64,000 bases of DNA from Plasmodiophora brassicae. Lineage: Eukaryota; Endomyxa: Phytomyxea; Phytomyxea; Plasmodiophorida. Location: positions 558,001 to 622,000 of the forward strand of contig CP145424.1 in the NCBI GenBank assembly GCA_036867785.1. The letters are read 5' to 3'. The translations under genes were made by a program, and so were the position numbers. Positions 41,577-53,836 of this stretch are shown one piece after another (position 1 is the stretch's first letter; every line of letters begins with the position of its first letter). The notes beneath the pieces are model-generated. The model had not been told where the DNA came from. It saw only the letters and a list, made by a program, of their open reading frames with translations, and did no database searches.

Positions 41577-44187
41577 ATGACGGCCTCGTTGGTCCTGTGC
41601 GCCCTGCTGGCGGGCGCGGCGACGGCCCTGGTCTGCGACCAGAACCCGTGCGTCACGGTCAACGGGCGGTGCTGCCCGACGTACCCGTGCAACGCCACGA
41701 TGCCGAACACGGTCGACGTGTCGTCCATCTTCCCGTTCGAGCTGTACGGGTTCCCCGAGATCGTCCGCCTCGCCGTCGACGAGATCAACAGCGACCCGGC
41801 CATGTTTCCCAACCAGACGTTTCGCGTGCGCTGGCAGAGCACCCGCTTGGGGAACCCAGGTCGGTACCCTGATCCGCGTATCGGGACGGCCGGGTGACGT
41901 TAACGTGGCGCGCGTGCGCGCACAGGGGCCACCGTCAACGCGTTCGCGTGCACAACGCTGTCGCCCACCTACCAGCCGATCGTCCAGCTTCTGATCGGCC
42001 CGGTCCTGTCGGCAGAGGGCGTCCAGGTCGCCCAGATCGCCGGCATGTGGGTGCCGCACGCCTGGTCATGGCGACGACGACGACTTGGGGACGAACTAAC
42101 CGTCCCGTCCCAGGATGAACGTGCCCGTCCTGTCTGGGACCGTCGCCGCCACCGGCATGTCCGACAAGACATTGTACCCGACGTTCAGCCGCATCCGGTC
42201 GACGAACGCGTATGGCGCCGTTTCGGCCGTCCAGTTCATCTCGTACTACGGCTGGGACCAGGTCGTTGTCATCTGCTCGCCCACCGACGCGTACAGCATC
42301 GAGTACCACGGTTTCGGTTGTTGGCCAGACAGGACCGCTGATGTACACCCGCGCGCGTAGGTTGGCCTCGACGCTCGTGTCGCTGGCACCCAGCAAGGGC
42401 ATCCACGTGGCGCTGAACCTGCAATTCAACTCGGCGGGCGGCGACGACCCGGCCGCCGTCCTGCAGCGCGTCGTCGACAGCAAGGTGCGCGTCCTGTTCG
42501 TCATGCTGACGCTGGCCGACTGGAACGTCCTGGTTCCTGTCGCCGCCCAGATGGGGCTGACCAGCGCCAGCTACGTCTGGATCGCCAGCTCCTACCAGTA
42601 CTACGTCAACATCCCGAACCTGCCCGTCGGCCTTATCGCCATCGGCGAGTACCTGAACACGTCCAGCCCGATGTACAAGAGCATCACCGCGAAATGGGCC
42701 GACGCGTACAAGGCGAACCCGAGCAACACGTTCGGCGTGCCGACGCTCGGCCTCGTCCCGATCCTGCACTACAACGTCATCAAGTTCGGCGCGCAGGTCC
42801 TGTCCAACCTGCAGAAGGGGGGCGTGCCCTGGACGCCGGCCAACATCATCCAGGCGATCCGCAACACGACCTGGCCGGGCATCGGCGGGACCGTCCGCCT
42901 GAAGAGCAACGGCGACTCGCCGAACAACGTCAACTTCGCCAACTACCAGGTCCTGCCCGACGGCACCAAGGCCTGGGCCGTTGTCGGCACCGTGTTCGAC
43001 GGGCAGCCGCTGAGGACCACGTCGGCGAAGGTCCAGTGGGGCATGGGACGCGACGGCGACAACGTGCCGATCGCCGCCCCGCAAACGCTGAGCACGCGCC
43101 TGGAGCCGTCGCCGGGCCTGACAACGACCATGGTCGCCCTGGCGTCCGTCGTCGTCGTCGTCGCCGTCCTCGTGCTGGCGTTCAACGTGTACTACCGCAG
43201 CAACCCGTACGTGAAGATGTCGACGCCGGCGATGAACAACGTCGTCGCCGTCGGCGTCGTCCTCTGCATGGCGTTCGTGTACCTGCTGGCGGCGGCGCCG
43301 ACCATCACGTCGCCGGCCCGGTTCGCCGTCAACTGCAACGCGCGCCTCGTCTGCCTCGCGCTCGGCTTCACGTTGTCGTTCGGCAGCCTGTTCATCAAGA
43401 CGTACCGGGTCGCCCAGGTGAGCGGGCAGTCGCACCCGACGTCGCTCGGTGCCCCGTATGACGTTGCCGCAGATCTTTGCCGGCAAGGTCATGCAGGTCG
43501 TCGTGATCACGCTGTCCGACCTGTTCAAGTACCTGTTCGCCCTGGTCGCCCTCGACGTCGTCTTCCTGGCCGTCTGGCTGGGCATGAGCCCGTACGCGAT
43601 GGAGACGATCGATCACGGCACGCAGGTCCGGCTCGCGCGGTCGGTTGTCCAACGCGTGCTGATCTAATGGATGCCCCCCCTGGGAGTAGGTCGACCCGAG
43701 CGACCCGGACACGTACCTCGACGTGTACACGGTGCACTGCTCGTCGTCGCAGGCGGGCGTGTTCTCCACCATCATGTACGCGTACAAGGCCGTCGTCATC
43801 CTGATCGCGGCGTTCACCGCGTTCCAGACGCGCAACGTGTCGATCCCGGCGCTGAACGACTCGCGCCAGATCGGCCTGTCGACGTACATCTCCGGCATCG
43901 TCGCCGTCATCGTCTACCCGATCGCCGGCCTGATCGACTACCGCCAGGCGAGCGCCCTGTTCGCGCTGACGTCCCTGGCGGTCATTGTGTCGGCGGGCGC
44001 CGTCCTGCTCATCGTGTTCGTCCCCAAGATCAAGGCCGTCTGCGATGGCACGGACAAGCACTTGACGTCGACGCCGCCGCCACTCGGCTTTCGGGCCGGG
44101 ACGCCGAACAAGAGGACGAGCGCGTCGCAGATGGCGGGCGCCGCTCCGCCGAAGCAGGCCAGCAACCCGGGCCAAACGCGATCCTGA
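41577..44187 (+). CDS. Class C GPCR, GABA-B-like
   Basis: The signal peptide (MTASLVLCALLAGAATALVC) leads to a Venus-flytrap domain resembling bacterial periplasmic-binding folds: YGFPEIVRLAVDEINSDP, CTTLSPTYQPIVQLLIGPVL, FISYYGWDQVVVICSPTDAY and MYKSITAKWADAYKANPSNT. There is no cysteine-rich linker, as in GABA-B receptors. Seven helices follow (VALASVVVVVAVLVLAF, VVAVGVVLCMAFVYLLA, LVCLALGFTLSFGSLFIKTY, LFALVALDVVFLAVWLG, AYKAVVILIAAFTAF, ISGIVAVIVYPIAGLI, LTSLAVIVSAGAVLLIVF), then about 45 cytoplasmic residues. FIKTYRVAQV at the end of helix 3 is the family G-protein contact. Introns near 41860, 42055, 42310, 43420 and 43625. Ligand unknown. Confidence 0.88.
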
Positions 44188-44726
44188 CCACACGTCGGCG
44201 CGCTGCCTCGGCATCGATCGATCGCCCGTTTTCTGTTTCCAATGATACATGGGTTTCGCGATCGCCCCAGCGGGATGCAGGAACCTGTCTTTAGATCGAC
44301 AGCACGTGGAGCTTACCAATGCGCTCCAAGTGGGTCCCGATAACGGCGACCGGCTATGCAACGTACTGTACGCTGCATCTCAATATCCTTTATCGATCGG
44401 CTCCCACTTGAAGCGCCGGATCTTGGCCCGCGACGATACCGTTGGAACCTTCCCGGAACGTTCCACTGGAGTCACGGGACGAACGCCTGGCACGATGACC
44501 CGGAACTCGACGGCCGAGTGGGCTTGCCAGCAGACGCCAACGTCTGACAATTTGCCACGCGTCTTCGACAGTCCAGGACGTAACGGAACCGTTTGTACCG
44601 AAGGTTCATGGTGTTCGCGCGAATGTACCGGATGTGAACGGTGATAGATACTGCGGTGATCGGGGCAGCGGGCAATCTTTTGGTTCATTTTGGGGGGTGA
44701 CGTGTGATGAGACGGATTCAGCGCTG
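44188..44726. other. Intergenic
   Basis: About 540 bp. Short frames on both strands (plus 44249-44644, minus 44380-44688) show no family or splice support. Confidence 0.35.
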
Positions 44727-47700
44727 ATGGAGGGTTGCTTCGAGCTGGCCGTGCACCTGGCCTCGTTCCGCAATATCGACCTGTACCGCCAGGGCCTGTA
44801 CCGCTTCCGGGTCAGCTGCTACACGATCGACGCGGGCGGCGAACCGCTCCTGGCGCAGTTCGCCGACGCCAAGACCAGGAACACGGCCGTGCTGACGCTG
44901 GCGCTGCCGGTCGCCGCCAGGGCCATCCCGTTCCGGATACTGGAACCCACGCCTGTCAAGATCAACGATAATCTGTCGTTAGAGCAGTCGCGGTACGTCA
45001 GCTCGGATAGTCGAGGAGATGTCGGGGGTGACAGGCGGTCAGGCGCGCCCATGGACGGATCGACTCTAATGGCACATCCGCGTATACGCGAATGTTTCGC
45101 GTGCAGTACTGCGACCAGAGAGTCGAACTGAACGATACGCTATTGTTCCGGATCGAACTCGACGTCGTCCAGGTAAACCCAGGCGCTCTCTGCGACGCCT
45201 GTCGATCACAGTCGTAAATGATTGCTAGAAGCCAAACGTTTACCTGGACGTCGAAATGATGTGTTTCGATTTGAACGGGGCCCTGTACAGCGAGGAGATG
45301 GAGTTGCCGTCGCTGGACCACTTCGAGGTCGTCAGTCGGAAGATGCTACGACTGCCGAAAATGTTTCCGCATTCGCTTTGACGAGTCTGGGTGCGCGTCA
45401 GTGACACTCTTGCTGGCAGATATGATGGCCTGCGTGATTACTATCCATTGACGACGTCCGACCTGCACTTCGCCTGTGTTGAGATCATCCTGCATTCACT
45501 GTTGATCAACTTCCAGTTCAACCCGAAGAGGCAATATGCGCGTTGGACGCCGTTAATATGTTTATTCTGAATACGACTCTACAGTCGAATTGTGCCGGGG
45601 GCCACGCCTGCCGAAACCCGAACCGTACCCGTTGGGCCTCAAACGCTTTCCCGCGCGCTGTTCCCGCAGCTTATTCGGAGCACCTCTAGCCAATCTTTGT
45701 CTTCCACCGGTATGCGCCAAACCTTGAACACATCTGGGGACGTCCCACTGATTTCAGCCTGTGTAGAAGGACCATCGCAATCTCAAGTCTGGTACACCAT
45801 GTCAGCGCGTTGTTCCCGTTACTGATGATGCTGATTCAGGTTGAACACGACCTCGAGGACATCATCGCCCATGGAAGCGACGTCTATAGATTTTATATGC
45901 ACAGCCTTGTATCGGCGCATAACGATCTTTGTGACTGGTCTGCCGAATACAACGTCCACCTGACGAACGCAGGCAGGACCTTACTGCCATCTAACCCGCG
46001 CATGTCATTGTCGCGATCTGTATGGGCCAGCGTATGCTAGTACTTACCGTATCATAATCGCATGCTCCTCTCCGTAGGCTAAGAATGAAACCAGTGTCGT
46101 CCTTGAAGCAACCCCTAAAAGTCTAACAAGGAAGCTCTCCATTCCAGATCTGACCGCCTACGAAGCGACTTTCCGCGTCCGTCTGGGTCCTTTTCGCTCT
46201 CGGCATCGCCTGATTGTGGTTTAGGCAGACAAACCTGAGACGATATCTTGCGACAAAGCCGCTTGGCGCATAAGGCGCGACCTGAATGAAGTCGCGGCAC
46301 AGGTACTGTCTTGTTGGAAGTTAATCCCAAGCAGTGCGCTGATGCACGTCTGCAGATTTACCCTGTGTGGAACGCTTTCATTGAGAAACTTCCTTTCATC
46401 GCCGATGCTTTGATCCCGCACCTGTAAATGTCTCGAGGTACCTGTATTCTGCTTCTAACGTGCGTTGGTGTCGTAGGAAGAAGGCGTGGCACGATGCAGC
46501 ACTGGACAGGTGGGGAGCATGCATCTTTCGAGAGACGTTGAGTTATGATGCTCGATTTGATGTCGTTACGTCAGACAGGTATTTTTGTCGGACACTGCTT
46601 GGGACAACGACTGAGTCGTGGCACAGCTTCAGGACCAGGGCACGCATTTCTGACACAATCCGCGCATCGTCCTCGTTGCCGGTTATGTCCCAGGCTCCCA
46701 TTGAGGACCTAACGTTGCTAAGGTCCGCTAGCGAGCACGTCGTCGTGTTCAAGCAGATATTCCTTCCAGAAACGCCGCACAACGAACCTGCAAAGGTCTC
46801 GTCAATCGGACCTGACCTTCGACCAGCGGTTCGTTCAAGGGTGCATTGCTGCTTCTGTTCATCGTATCTGACGTCTTCTCTGTAGACAGTGCGGGACGTT
46901 ATTGTGTTTGTGCACGGGTATCAGGGCCGCAGTTCCGATCTGCGACTGTTTCGAAATACGCTTGCTGTCAAGGCACCGTGCTCGTTAATGCTTTCGTCGA
47001 CCGTTAATGAGGAGCGAACCGACGGTCCGATTGAGAACATGGGTAAACGTCTTGCTGCTGAAATAGCAGCGTTTCTGCAGGTAACAATGGTTTCCATGGG
47101 TTTGGACGCTGTACCTCATCAGGATGTGCGCTGTAGGTGAATATATGGTCGCGACCTCAACGAAAACTCGGCCGTGTGTCGTTTGTCTGCCACAGTCTGG
47201 GAGGGCTTATTGTCCGTTCCGCGCTGACCCAGCCGCAGATGATCGAGCTCCAGGCGCACTTCTACACCTTCTTTTCTCTTGGGTGTCCTCACCTGGGTTA
47301 CATTCATGGGTCGAGTCTGGTCTTCGATGCGGGTTCGAGTGGTGCTCGGGGTTTCAAACCGTAAACTGATCCGCTGTGCAACAGGGTTGTGGTTCATCCA
47401 GAAACTGTACAAGTCGGTTTCCCTGTCCCAAATGTCCATGACGGATGACCCCGGTGATGCTCGGCAGTCAATGCTATACAAGCTTAGCAAACAGCCTGGA
47501 CTGGAGTTCTTCAACAACGTTGTGCTTGTTTCGTCGCCCCAGGATCAATATGTCCCACATAATTCAGCGCGCTTGGAACTTACATCGGCGAGTGATAAAT
47601 GGGGTGAGGGGCGCACTGTGCAAATCGCCCATCGTTGTCCCTCACTGCTCCCGCAGGCACGCTCTGCAACGAGATGGCGCGCAATATTCTAGAACCGCTC

Positions 47701-47880
47701 CAGCACGTTTGCCTATTGCGATTCGACATTTCGTTCGTTAACGGCAAATGGAAAACGCTCGACCAAGTCATTGGCCGGGCAGCACACATTCTGTTCCTCG
47801 ATCAGCCTCTCTACATCCAAATGCTGACGCACGTCTACGGCTCATACTTCGTGCGGGAAGATGAACCGAAGACCGCCTAG
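44727..47880 (+). CDS. FAM135: FAM135 family lipase-like protein
   Basis: The N-terminal FAM135 domain begins MEGCFELAVHLASFRNIDLY, then FRVSCYTIDAGG and ATRNTAVLTLALP-like sequence. The C-terminal DUF676 hydrolase reads VRDVIVFVHGYQGRSSDLRL, ENMGKRLAAEIAAFLQ, RVSFVCHSLGGLIVRSALTQ (nucleophile Ser), FSLGCPHLGYIHG, QSMLYKLSKQPGLEFFNNVV, SSPQDQYVPHNSARLEL (Asp) and VIGRAAHILFLDQPLY (His). The order and the YVP motif match animal FAM135. The several-hundred-residue low-complexity middle of FAM135A is missing, so the protein is much shorter. Many small introns; exons between 45,200 and 46,900 are only partly resolved. Biochemical activity is not established for the family. Confidence 0.82.
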
Positions 47881-47922
47881 TCGATGACACGCTCACATGC
47901 TGGTTGGTATCCACACACGCGA

Positions 47923-47945
47923 ATAATATAAGTGCATTATATTAT
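47923..47945. repeat. AT-rich hairpin between convergent genes
   Basis: ATAATATAA (47923-47931) and TTATATTAT (47937-47945) are perfect complements with a 5-nt loop. It lies 42 nt after the FAM135 stop and 136 nt before the neurochondrin stop, a plausible shared 3'-end element. Confidence 0.55.
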
Positions 47946-48080
47946 ATTCATAGGTATACATTAGCTCGGTTGTGGAAGCAGTCAAAGCTGCTTCGTCCCG
48001 ACAACGCAGTACCTACGCTTGAGCCAGCCATGGATTGAACGATGAGGATGCGAAATCGCCAAACACGAGCAACGTCAGTT

Positions 48081-49787
48081 TCAGATCGACCTCCGGCTCT
48101 GAAACGCGTCGCTCAACGCGGGAGGCACCTGGACCTTCTGCAGGGCCGGACAGGTGGAGATTAGTGGTTTCAGGTAGCGAAGGCAGATTGATAACAATTG
48201 ATCGTCTTCGGGAATGGCGGCCGACATTGACAGTACGGATACGACACGTTGCCAGAACGTCGAATCGGACTGGATGGATTTCGGGATGGGCCCGAGTGAC
48301 AGCAGCCGAAGCAGGACGGCCAGCAATTGCACATGGTCATCTCGAGTAATTTTGAACCGTGCAAGTAGAATATCGATCGCCTTGTCATTACCCCGTAGTA
48401 CGTTCTGGTCGTGCTCGGCCAGGTTAATCAACACGGACAGCGAATCCCAGACAACGAGTTCATCAGAGGCGCTCGACGATTCAAGTAGTCGCAGTACTTC
48501 ATCCGGAAGGCCATTCTCAATCAAGCGTTGGGCCCCTTCAGCGTCAGCTGCAACGTGGGCAAACGGTCGCAGAAGATCCGGAAGAGGGTTGGCTGACTCT
48601 CGACACGACTTGCACACCCGGACCAGGAACGGAGCGTTAACAAGCACCTCCGAACGGAACGATTCGGTGTCCTCCGAGAGCCAAATACCAAGTGGACGAA
48701 TGCACCTGATCAGGATAACGTCATCGACAATGTCCCGAGACTCGCACTGGGCAATGAACGCGAAGATCGCTCGCATAACGTCGCATAAACGATCGCGCAT
48801 GACGCCTAGCGTGTCGGCGTCTAGGTCCGACCACCCATCGTCCTCAACCAGAAAGCCGATCACGCGGGCCGTAATGTCGAAGCACGTGCACAGTGTGCGC
48901 TCGTCGTCCTCGTCCTTGGCCGCGTCAAGACGCGCCTCTAGGAGAATGCGCGTCTCGATCGAGACCGTCGCCACAATAACGGCTGGCAGCTTCGTGCCCG
49001 TGGCCCACTTCGCCCCGAACTTGACTAAACACAATCGTGCCAGAGAAATCGCCAGCCTCCGGTTTTCATCGTCAATACGAGACGAGAGTACCTACGAGCC
49101 AAACATGTCACCTGATGAGTCCGCAAACGGGAAAAGAACGCGCGTTACCTGAACAAGACCATCGCGAACATTCGTCGCCCATGAAGGAAGCTGATTCAGT
49201 GGGTGATCGTCATCGGGGTTCCCCATGATAGCAACCAGAGCAGCGAGCGCATCGAACTTGCGTTTATCGGCGCTATCGTGGAACTCAGCCGCGAGGTCAT
49301 TGACAATAGAGTTCGGATGTAGTAGCACCGCATCCGGGTCAGATACGTATGCAGGCCATTCCCCGACAACAACCGCGAATTTGTCGGACTGTTCCGGATC
49401 ATTCCACAGCCGACGCGGTAGGGCGCTATCCAATAGCGGCGTAGGGTCTCCAGCCGCGATGCAATGGGAATACAGCGTGAACACATCGTCAAGTGGGACG
49501 ACATCTATCACCGATTCCACGTCGCGGCAGATTCGCTGCTGCGCGAACCGGGACGCCACGGCCGGGCTCGCAGAGAACACCGCGAGGACAGAGACGGCCA
49601 GCGGGGCCGCATCCGGCGTCCGCAGCAGCCGCCGCAGGAACGTCACGCCCAGCGCCGACGCCAACCTGTCCAAATCGTCGACCGCGGGCACCGTCCCCGA
49701 CCGCGACAGCAGCAGCAGCCCCGCCAGCTTCTCCTCGTCCACCGACGAACGCAGCAGGCGCTCCGCGGCATCCACACCACCCGACAT
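48081..49787 (-). CDS. NCDN: Neurochondrin
   Basis: A helical-repeat protein of about 549 residues in two main exons, intron 49092-49148. The start at 49787 reads MSGGVDAAERLLRSSVDEEK, then LAGLLLLSRSGTVP and ALGVTFLRRLLRT. NVRDGLVQ joins across the intron to VLSSRIDDENRRLAISLARL and KFGAKWATG. Later RPLGIWLSEDTESFRSEVLV and PFLVRVCKSC match the signature RILGAWLAEET...PFLVR of neurochondrin. The remainder (GLPDEVLRLLESSSASDELV, SVLINLAEHDQNVL) is armadillo-like and ends QSRRSI. In animals neurochondrin modulates CaMKII and receptor signalling. An in-frame extension upstream to 49889 lacks homology. Confidence 0.85.
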
Positions 49788-50137
49788 GATGCAGTCCCAC
49801 GCGGTCGCCGTGTCACGGCAATTTCCTGAAGTTGCGAGTCCTGCCCCAGTGCAGACTGCACACTGCAGTGCAGTCGCCGACCGACGCACAAAACATACTT
49901 GCGTGTCCGTTTTGGGAGCGCACCGCAGCGGCGGCAGCGCAGTGGCCGGCTATGGGCTTGCATCTCTTTTTTTCCGGTCGCTGATTCAACTCGTGATGTC
50001 ACTCTCGGTACGTACACGGATGACGTCACGCCATTCGGCGGCGAATCGGAACCTGGGCGGGTTTGGCGTTCACTCCTGAACAGCGTTGCCCGTGTCGTCC
50101 CGAAAACCGCCAAACCGACTTCAAACCCGAATCGAAC
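49788..50137. other. Intergenic, divergent promoter region
   Basis: About 350 bp between neurochondrin and the small surface-protein gene. A short T-run occurs near 49966. No gene seen. Confidence 0.4.
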
Positions 50138-50713
50138 ATGTCTGCCGCTGCCGTCGTCGCGATTTCTCTCGCGTTGTCTGCTACAGCGTCCGCTCAAGGC
50201 GGTCTGTACGGTGATGACCAGCGAATGACGCAAGCGACGTCCGGCGGGTTCCAGCAGCAAGTGGCTGGCTACCAGGCTCCTCCTGTGGCCCCCGTTGTGT
50301 TCTCCCAGCCGGATCCACCAGTCACGTTCACGCAGCCGTCGTTTTCAATCGACGACTGCAGCGAGTCGCTGCGAACGGTGGCGCCTCTGCAGGCAATGCG
50401 ATTCCGCCCTCGTCGGGTCGCTGACGTTCCTGTCGACGACTGCGATGGGTCGGATGGGAGCGCATCATCCACGCGCCGCACCGAGTTCCCACCCGCCCCT
50501 GTCATTGTTGACCAGCCGCGAAGCGAACCAGCACCGTCGACCCAGGTCGTTGTTGGCGATGGCAGTGTCGAGGGCACCGGGTCGTCGTACACGAACAGGA
50601 ACACGGGACGGGGCGCCTCCGGACGCCGAAGAGGTACCAACGGCGGCACCATGCTGCACTCGGCCGGGGCACTCCTCATCGCGCTGGCCCTGGCCCTTGC
50701 CGTCTTTGCTTGA
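50138..50713 (+). CDS. Small secreted surface protein, GPI-anchor type
   Basis: A single exon of 191 residues. The signal peptide MSAAAVVAISLALSATASAQ is followed by a Gln/Pro-rich region (FQQQVAGYQAPPVAPVV), a central part with two Cys residues (DDCSES, VDDCDGSDG), and a Ser/Thr/Gly-rich stretch (GDGSVEGTGSSYTNRNTGRG). After Arg and small residues (RRRGTNGGT) it ends in a hydrophobic tail (SAGALLIALALALAVFA) that stops right at the C-terminus. This is the layout of a GPI-anchored protein, or less likely a tail-anchored one. No family recognised. Confidence 0.65.
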   Translation: MSAAAVVAISLALSATASAQGGLYGDDQRMTQATSGGFQQQVAGYQAPPVAPVVFSQPDPPVTFTQPSFSIDDCSESLRTVAPLQAMRFRPRRVADVPVDDCDGSDGSASSTRRTEFPPAPVIVDQPRSEPAPSTQVVVGDGSVEGTGSSYTNRNTGRGASGRRRGTNGGTMLHSAGALLIALALALAVFA

Positions 50714-51220
50714 AGACATCCACCCCAGGCAACACAATGAAACCTCATTTGAAACAGTGTGCCACGACGTTAGCGCGTTACGAATTCAGTTTTATCAGGG
50801 TCGGAAGGGCAGAAACGCTCGTAGAATGTATAGACCGTGCTGGACACGTCCTCGCGTTAACGCACCTGACTTCTAGTTGTAAATCGCAACGTGGTGCAGA
50901 GCGTGTCCTTCGGCGCTCGAAACCACACCGGTCGATTGGAGCGAGGTTGCGACAACCACATGAGGGCGTTCGCCAAGGTGGGCAGAACGAGCACGCCACG
51001 TCGAACCACGTGGCGCGCCTCCTCAACAAGTCTCGCCCTTCTTACATGGCTGATCCCCCAAACCTGCGATGCGTACGTGCAGTTCCCAGTCGGGTGTCGC
51101 GTTCGCGTGAACGTGGCCGGTTGCCGCCTGCAGCTCCCCCAGTGCGCAGCTGCAGCGCCAGCGTGGAGCGTCGGACAGCGGAGCTGCACTCGCAACGGAC
51201 TCAACTGCGGGGTGCCCCTG
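50714..51220. other. Intergenic
   Basis: About 510 bp. The helicase frame is open upstream to 50891, but that part shows no domain and the presequence-like start at 51221 is preferred. Confidence 0.4.
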
Positions 51221-53517
51221 ATGCTGCGCGTCGTCCTGGGAGCGGGTCGCCGTCTTCCCGGCATCGCCATCCGTCGATGGTTGACGTCGACGTCGTCGGT
51301 AGCACCCCCGACGGCCAACACCGGTGATCAGCCTGCAATCGGCGCGCCTGTTGAACAGCTGGTTTCGTTGCGGGCGCCCGTCGATGATGCGCGTAGTGAA
51401 GCAGTGGGAAGCGAGGTCGCAGTATCCGACGAAGTCGCTGGTATCCAAGGCGAATCGGGCGACTCCGAAGCACAGGTTGCCGGGTCCACAGAACAGGATC
51501 GCGCCCTGATGGAGGAACCGCACGAAGACGATGGCCTTGTGCATGTGACGAAAGAGCAGCGCGAGTTCATCAGCGGGACCGTCTTCAGTCGGACCGACTT
51601 GGTCCGGCTGTTCGCGTTTGCTGGGACTGGTGTGTCCATTGGCATTTCCCTACCTTCCGCATTGCTGATGGACGTTGCAGGGAAGACGTATGCCATCCGC
51701 GAGTTTGCCTGGGCACATCAGACGAGCCGGATTCTCTATTTGGCGGTCAATAAGAGCGCGTGCGACCAGGCGAAGATGACGTTCCCGCCGAATGTTCACT
51801 GCCGAACGATCAACGCGATTGCGTTCGAGTGCTGCTCGCAGAAGGACGTTCGGCCATGGCTGACGCTGCCGACCGATTGGTCGCAGGACGAGCAGATCAT
51901 TGTTGGCAGCGCTCTTGAACGCTGGATGCACTCAGCAAGAACCGATCCCGTCTGCCTGGACGACATCGCGACGGGCGTCAACGAACTTCCTGTACCGAGA
52001 GCGAAGCATATCAATGATCTACCGTTTCGACGTCGGATGCGGGACAATGCTCAACGTCTGTGGGAGCGCATGATTCGCGGTGTGGTGGACATCAGCCCGT
52101 CCGCGCAAGTCAAAGCGCTCCAGATCGCTCCTCGTCAGCTCGGGTATGACATCGTCATCTTGGACGATGCCCAGGACGCCAGCGCAGCCGCGATTTCCAT
52201 CGTTGCACTTCAAAAGTGCACTCGCATCTTCGTTGGAGATCGTAACCAGAAGAGTAGGCCCTGTGCACTAGCGCGATTGGCGACGGATCTAACATTTGCC
52301 TGTCAGCTGCTGGCTTCCCGGATTCGTTGAACGCCCTGGACGAGGTCAACTTCACGAAGACGTTCGACTTCAGCTGCAGCTTCCGCGTGCCGTTCTCGAT
52401 TGCGACCCTGTGCAATGAGATCCTCGCCAAGAAGAGCCGGCCACCCACAGAGAGGCTGGAGTCCGATGGGCATTACGGCGAAGTCCTGTGCAAGACCGAT
52501 TACAAAGACGTCACCTTGGACGTTCCTGTGTTTATCGGGCGGACGACTGCCAGCATCGTCATGCGAGCGCTGGACGCGCAACGGCATGGCATTCGCGTTC
52601 ATTTCATCGGCGGCAAGGCGGCCTACAAACTCCAGGTCATGCTTGACGTTTGCCTCATCCGCGAGGACAAATCCTGGGAGGTTCAGACGCCGACGTTGAA
52701 GGGGATGACGTTCTACCAGTTCCGTAAGCTCATGGTCCAGCGGACGTCCACCGGCATTGATAGCGCGCGCGTCCTGCCTGTGCCGCTGGAGACCGAGTTG
52801 CAGATCGCGCACACGTACGAACTCGTCAAGCAACGCTCGCTCAAGGCGAAAGACATTCAGGGACTACGACACTACTCGCTGTCCAGAGCCGACCTTATAC
52901 TAGGCACTGTCCATCAGGCAAAGGGTACGTTCCTTCTGTTTCTACCGTACCTCTGCCTGAAATGTGGTTCTTCTCCAGGAATGGAATTCGATGTCGTCGA
53001 GCTGGGCAACGACTTCATTGATCCTTATGCGCTGCCGCAAAGCGACGACCCGAACGTGGCCGAAGCCATCGACAATGAGCTCAACCTGCTGTACTTAGCG
53101 GCATCGCGGGCCAGCAGGACTCTTGTTCTGCCACCTGGGCACCCGCTTCTTCGCATGGCGTCTGAGCACCTAAAGGAGGAAGACGAGGACGATGAGGACG
53201 ACTACGAGGGAGACGCCAACGTTGCTAATGAGTCAGACGACGAACGTCCAAGCGAAGGCGCTTTAGACACTGAGGAGCTGTCCCGGCTTGGCGAAGACGA
53301 CGAAGATCACGTTCCTGCACCGGATTGTCGTTTCGGCGACGACGGCCATGACAGCGGTGACGATGGCATTGCGGGCCTCGACGAGTCCAATGATTATCGC
53401 GACGTCGACGGTGGCACTGATGGGTCGCACGGTGATGACGGTCCCGATGCAGACGAATCCGAAGGGTTGTCTGAGTTACCACGCTTGTCGACTAGCGCCG
53501 ATCATGCTACGTCGTGA
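51221..53517 (+). CDS. FBH1-like SF1A (UvrD-type) helicase, mitochondrial presequence
   Basis: The start MLRVVLGAGRRLPGIAIRRW is a typical mitochondrial presequence. An acidic region precedes the Q-motif area (VTKEQREFI) and Walker A AGTGKTYAIREFAW, restored across an intron that splits it. Motif Ia/Ib is RILYLAVNKSACDQAKMTF with CRTINAIAF, as in FBH1. Motif II reads VILDDAQDASAAA where UvrD-type helicases have DEAQD. Motif III is IFVGDRNQ and V is LGTVHQAKGMEFDVVEL across another intron. Motif VI is NLLYLAASRASRTLVL with the Arg finger. An acidic tail follows. No F-box is visible. FBH1 is a 3'-5' helicase that removes Rad51; mitochondrial targeting would suggest an organellar role. Confidence 0.82.
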
Positions 53518-53836
53518 TGAATATCCACTATACTCAATCGTTCGATGTTGCCATAGCGTACTGTAATCATGTGGTAGGACTTCAAAGGTGGACATGGTGA
53601 CCTTTTGGACGCATGAGGAGTCGCAAGCGCCGTACCGATGGTGACATATCGCTTTCGCCTGTTACAATATCTGAGCACGTACAGATATGGCTTGTCAACG
53701 TCGGTCGAGCAAGGCAAACGATAACAACCTAGCTGGTGTATATATATGTGTGTATATGTAGACGACTGGGAATCTCCCAGCAGTCGAAGGCATGTACATG
53801 GTCATTGGCGAGGAGAGACCCTGGACCCTTGGTGAG
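53518..53836. other. Intergenic between convergent genes
   Basis: About 320 bp with a TA/TG-rich stretch near 53738-53759 (GTGTATATATATGTGTGTAT). No gene seen. Confidence 0.4.

Noticed and set aside
44249-44688. Small frames on both strands before FAM135
   Set aside because: Neither has a homologous motif or consistent splice sites. The region is reported as intergenic.
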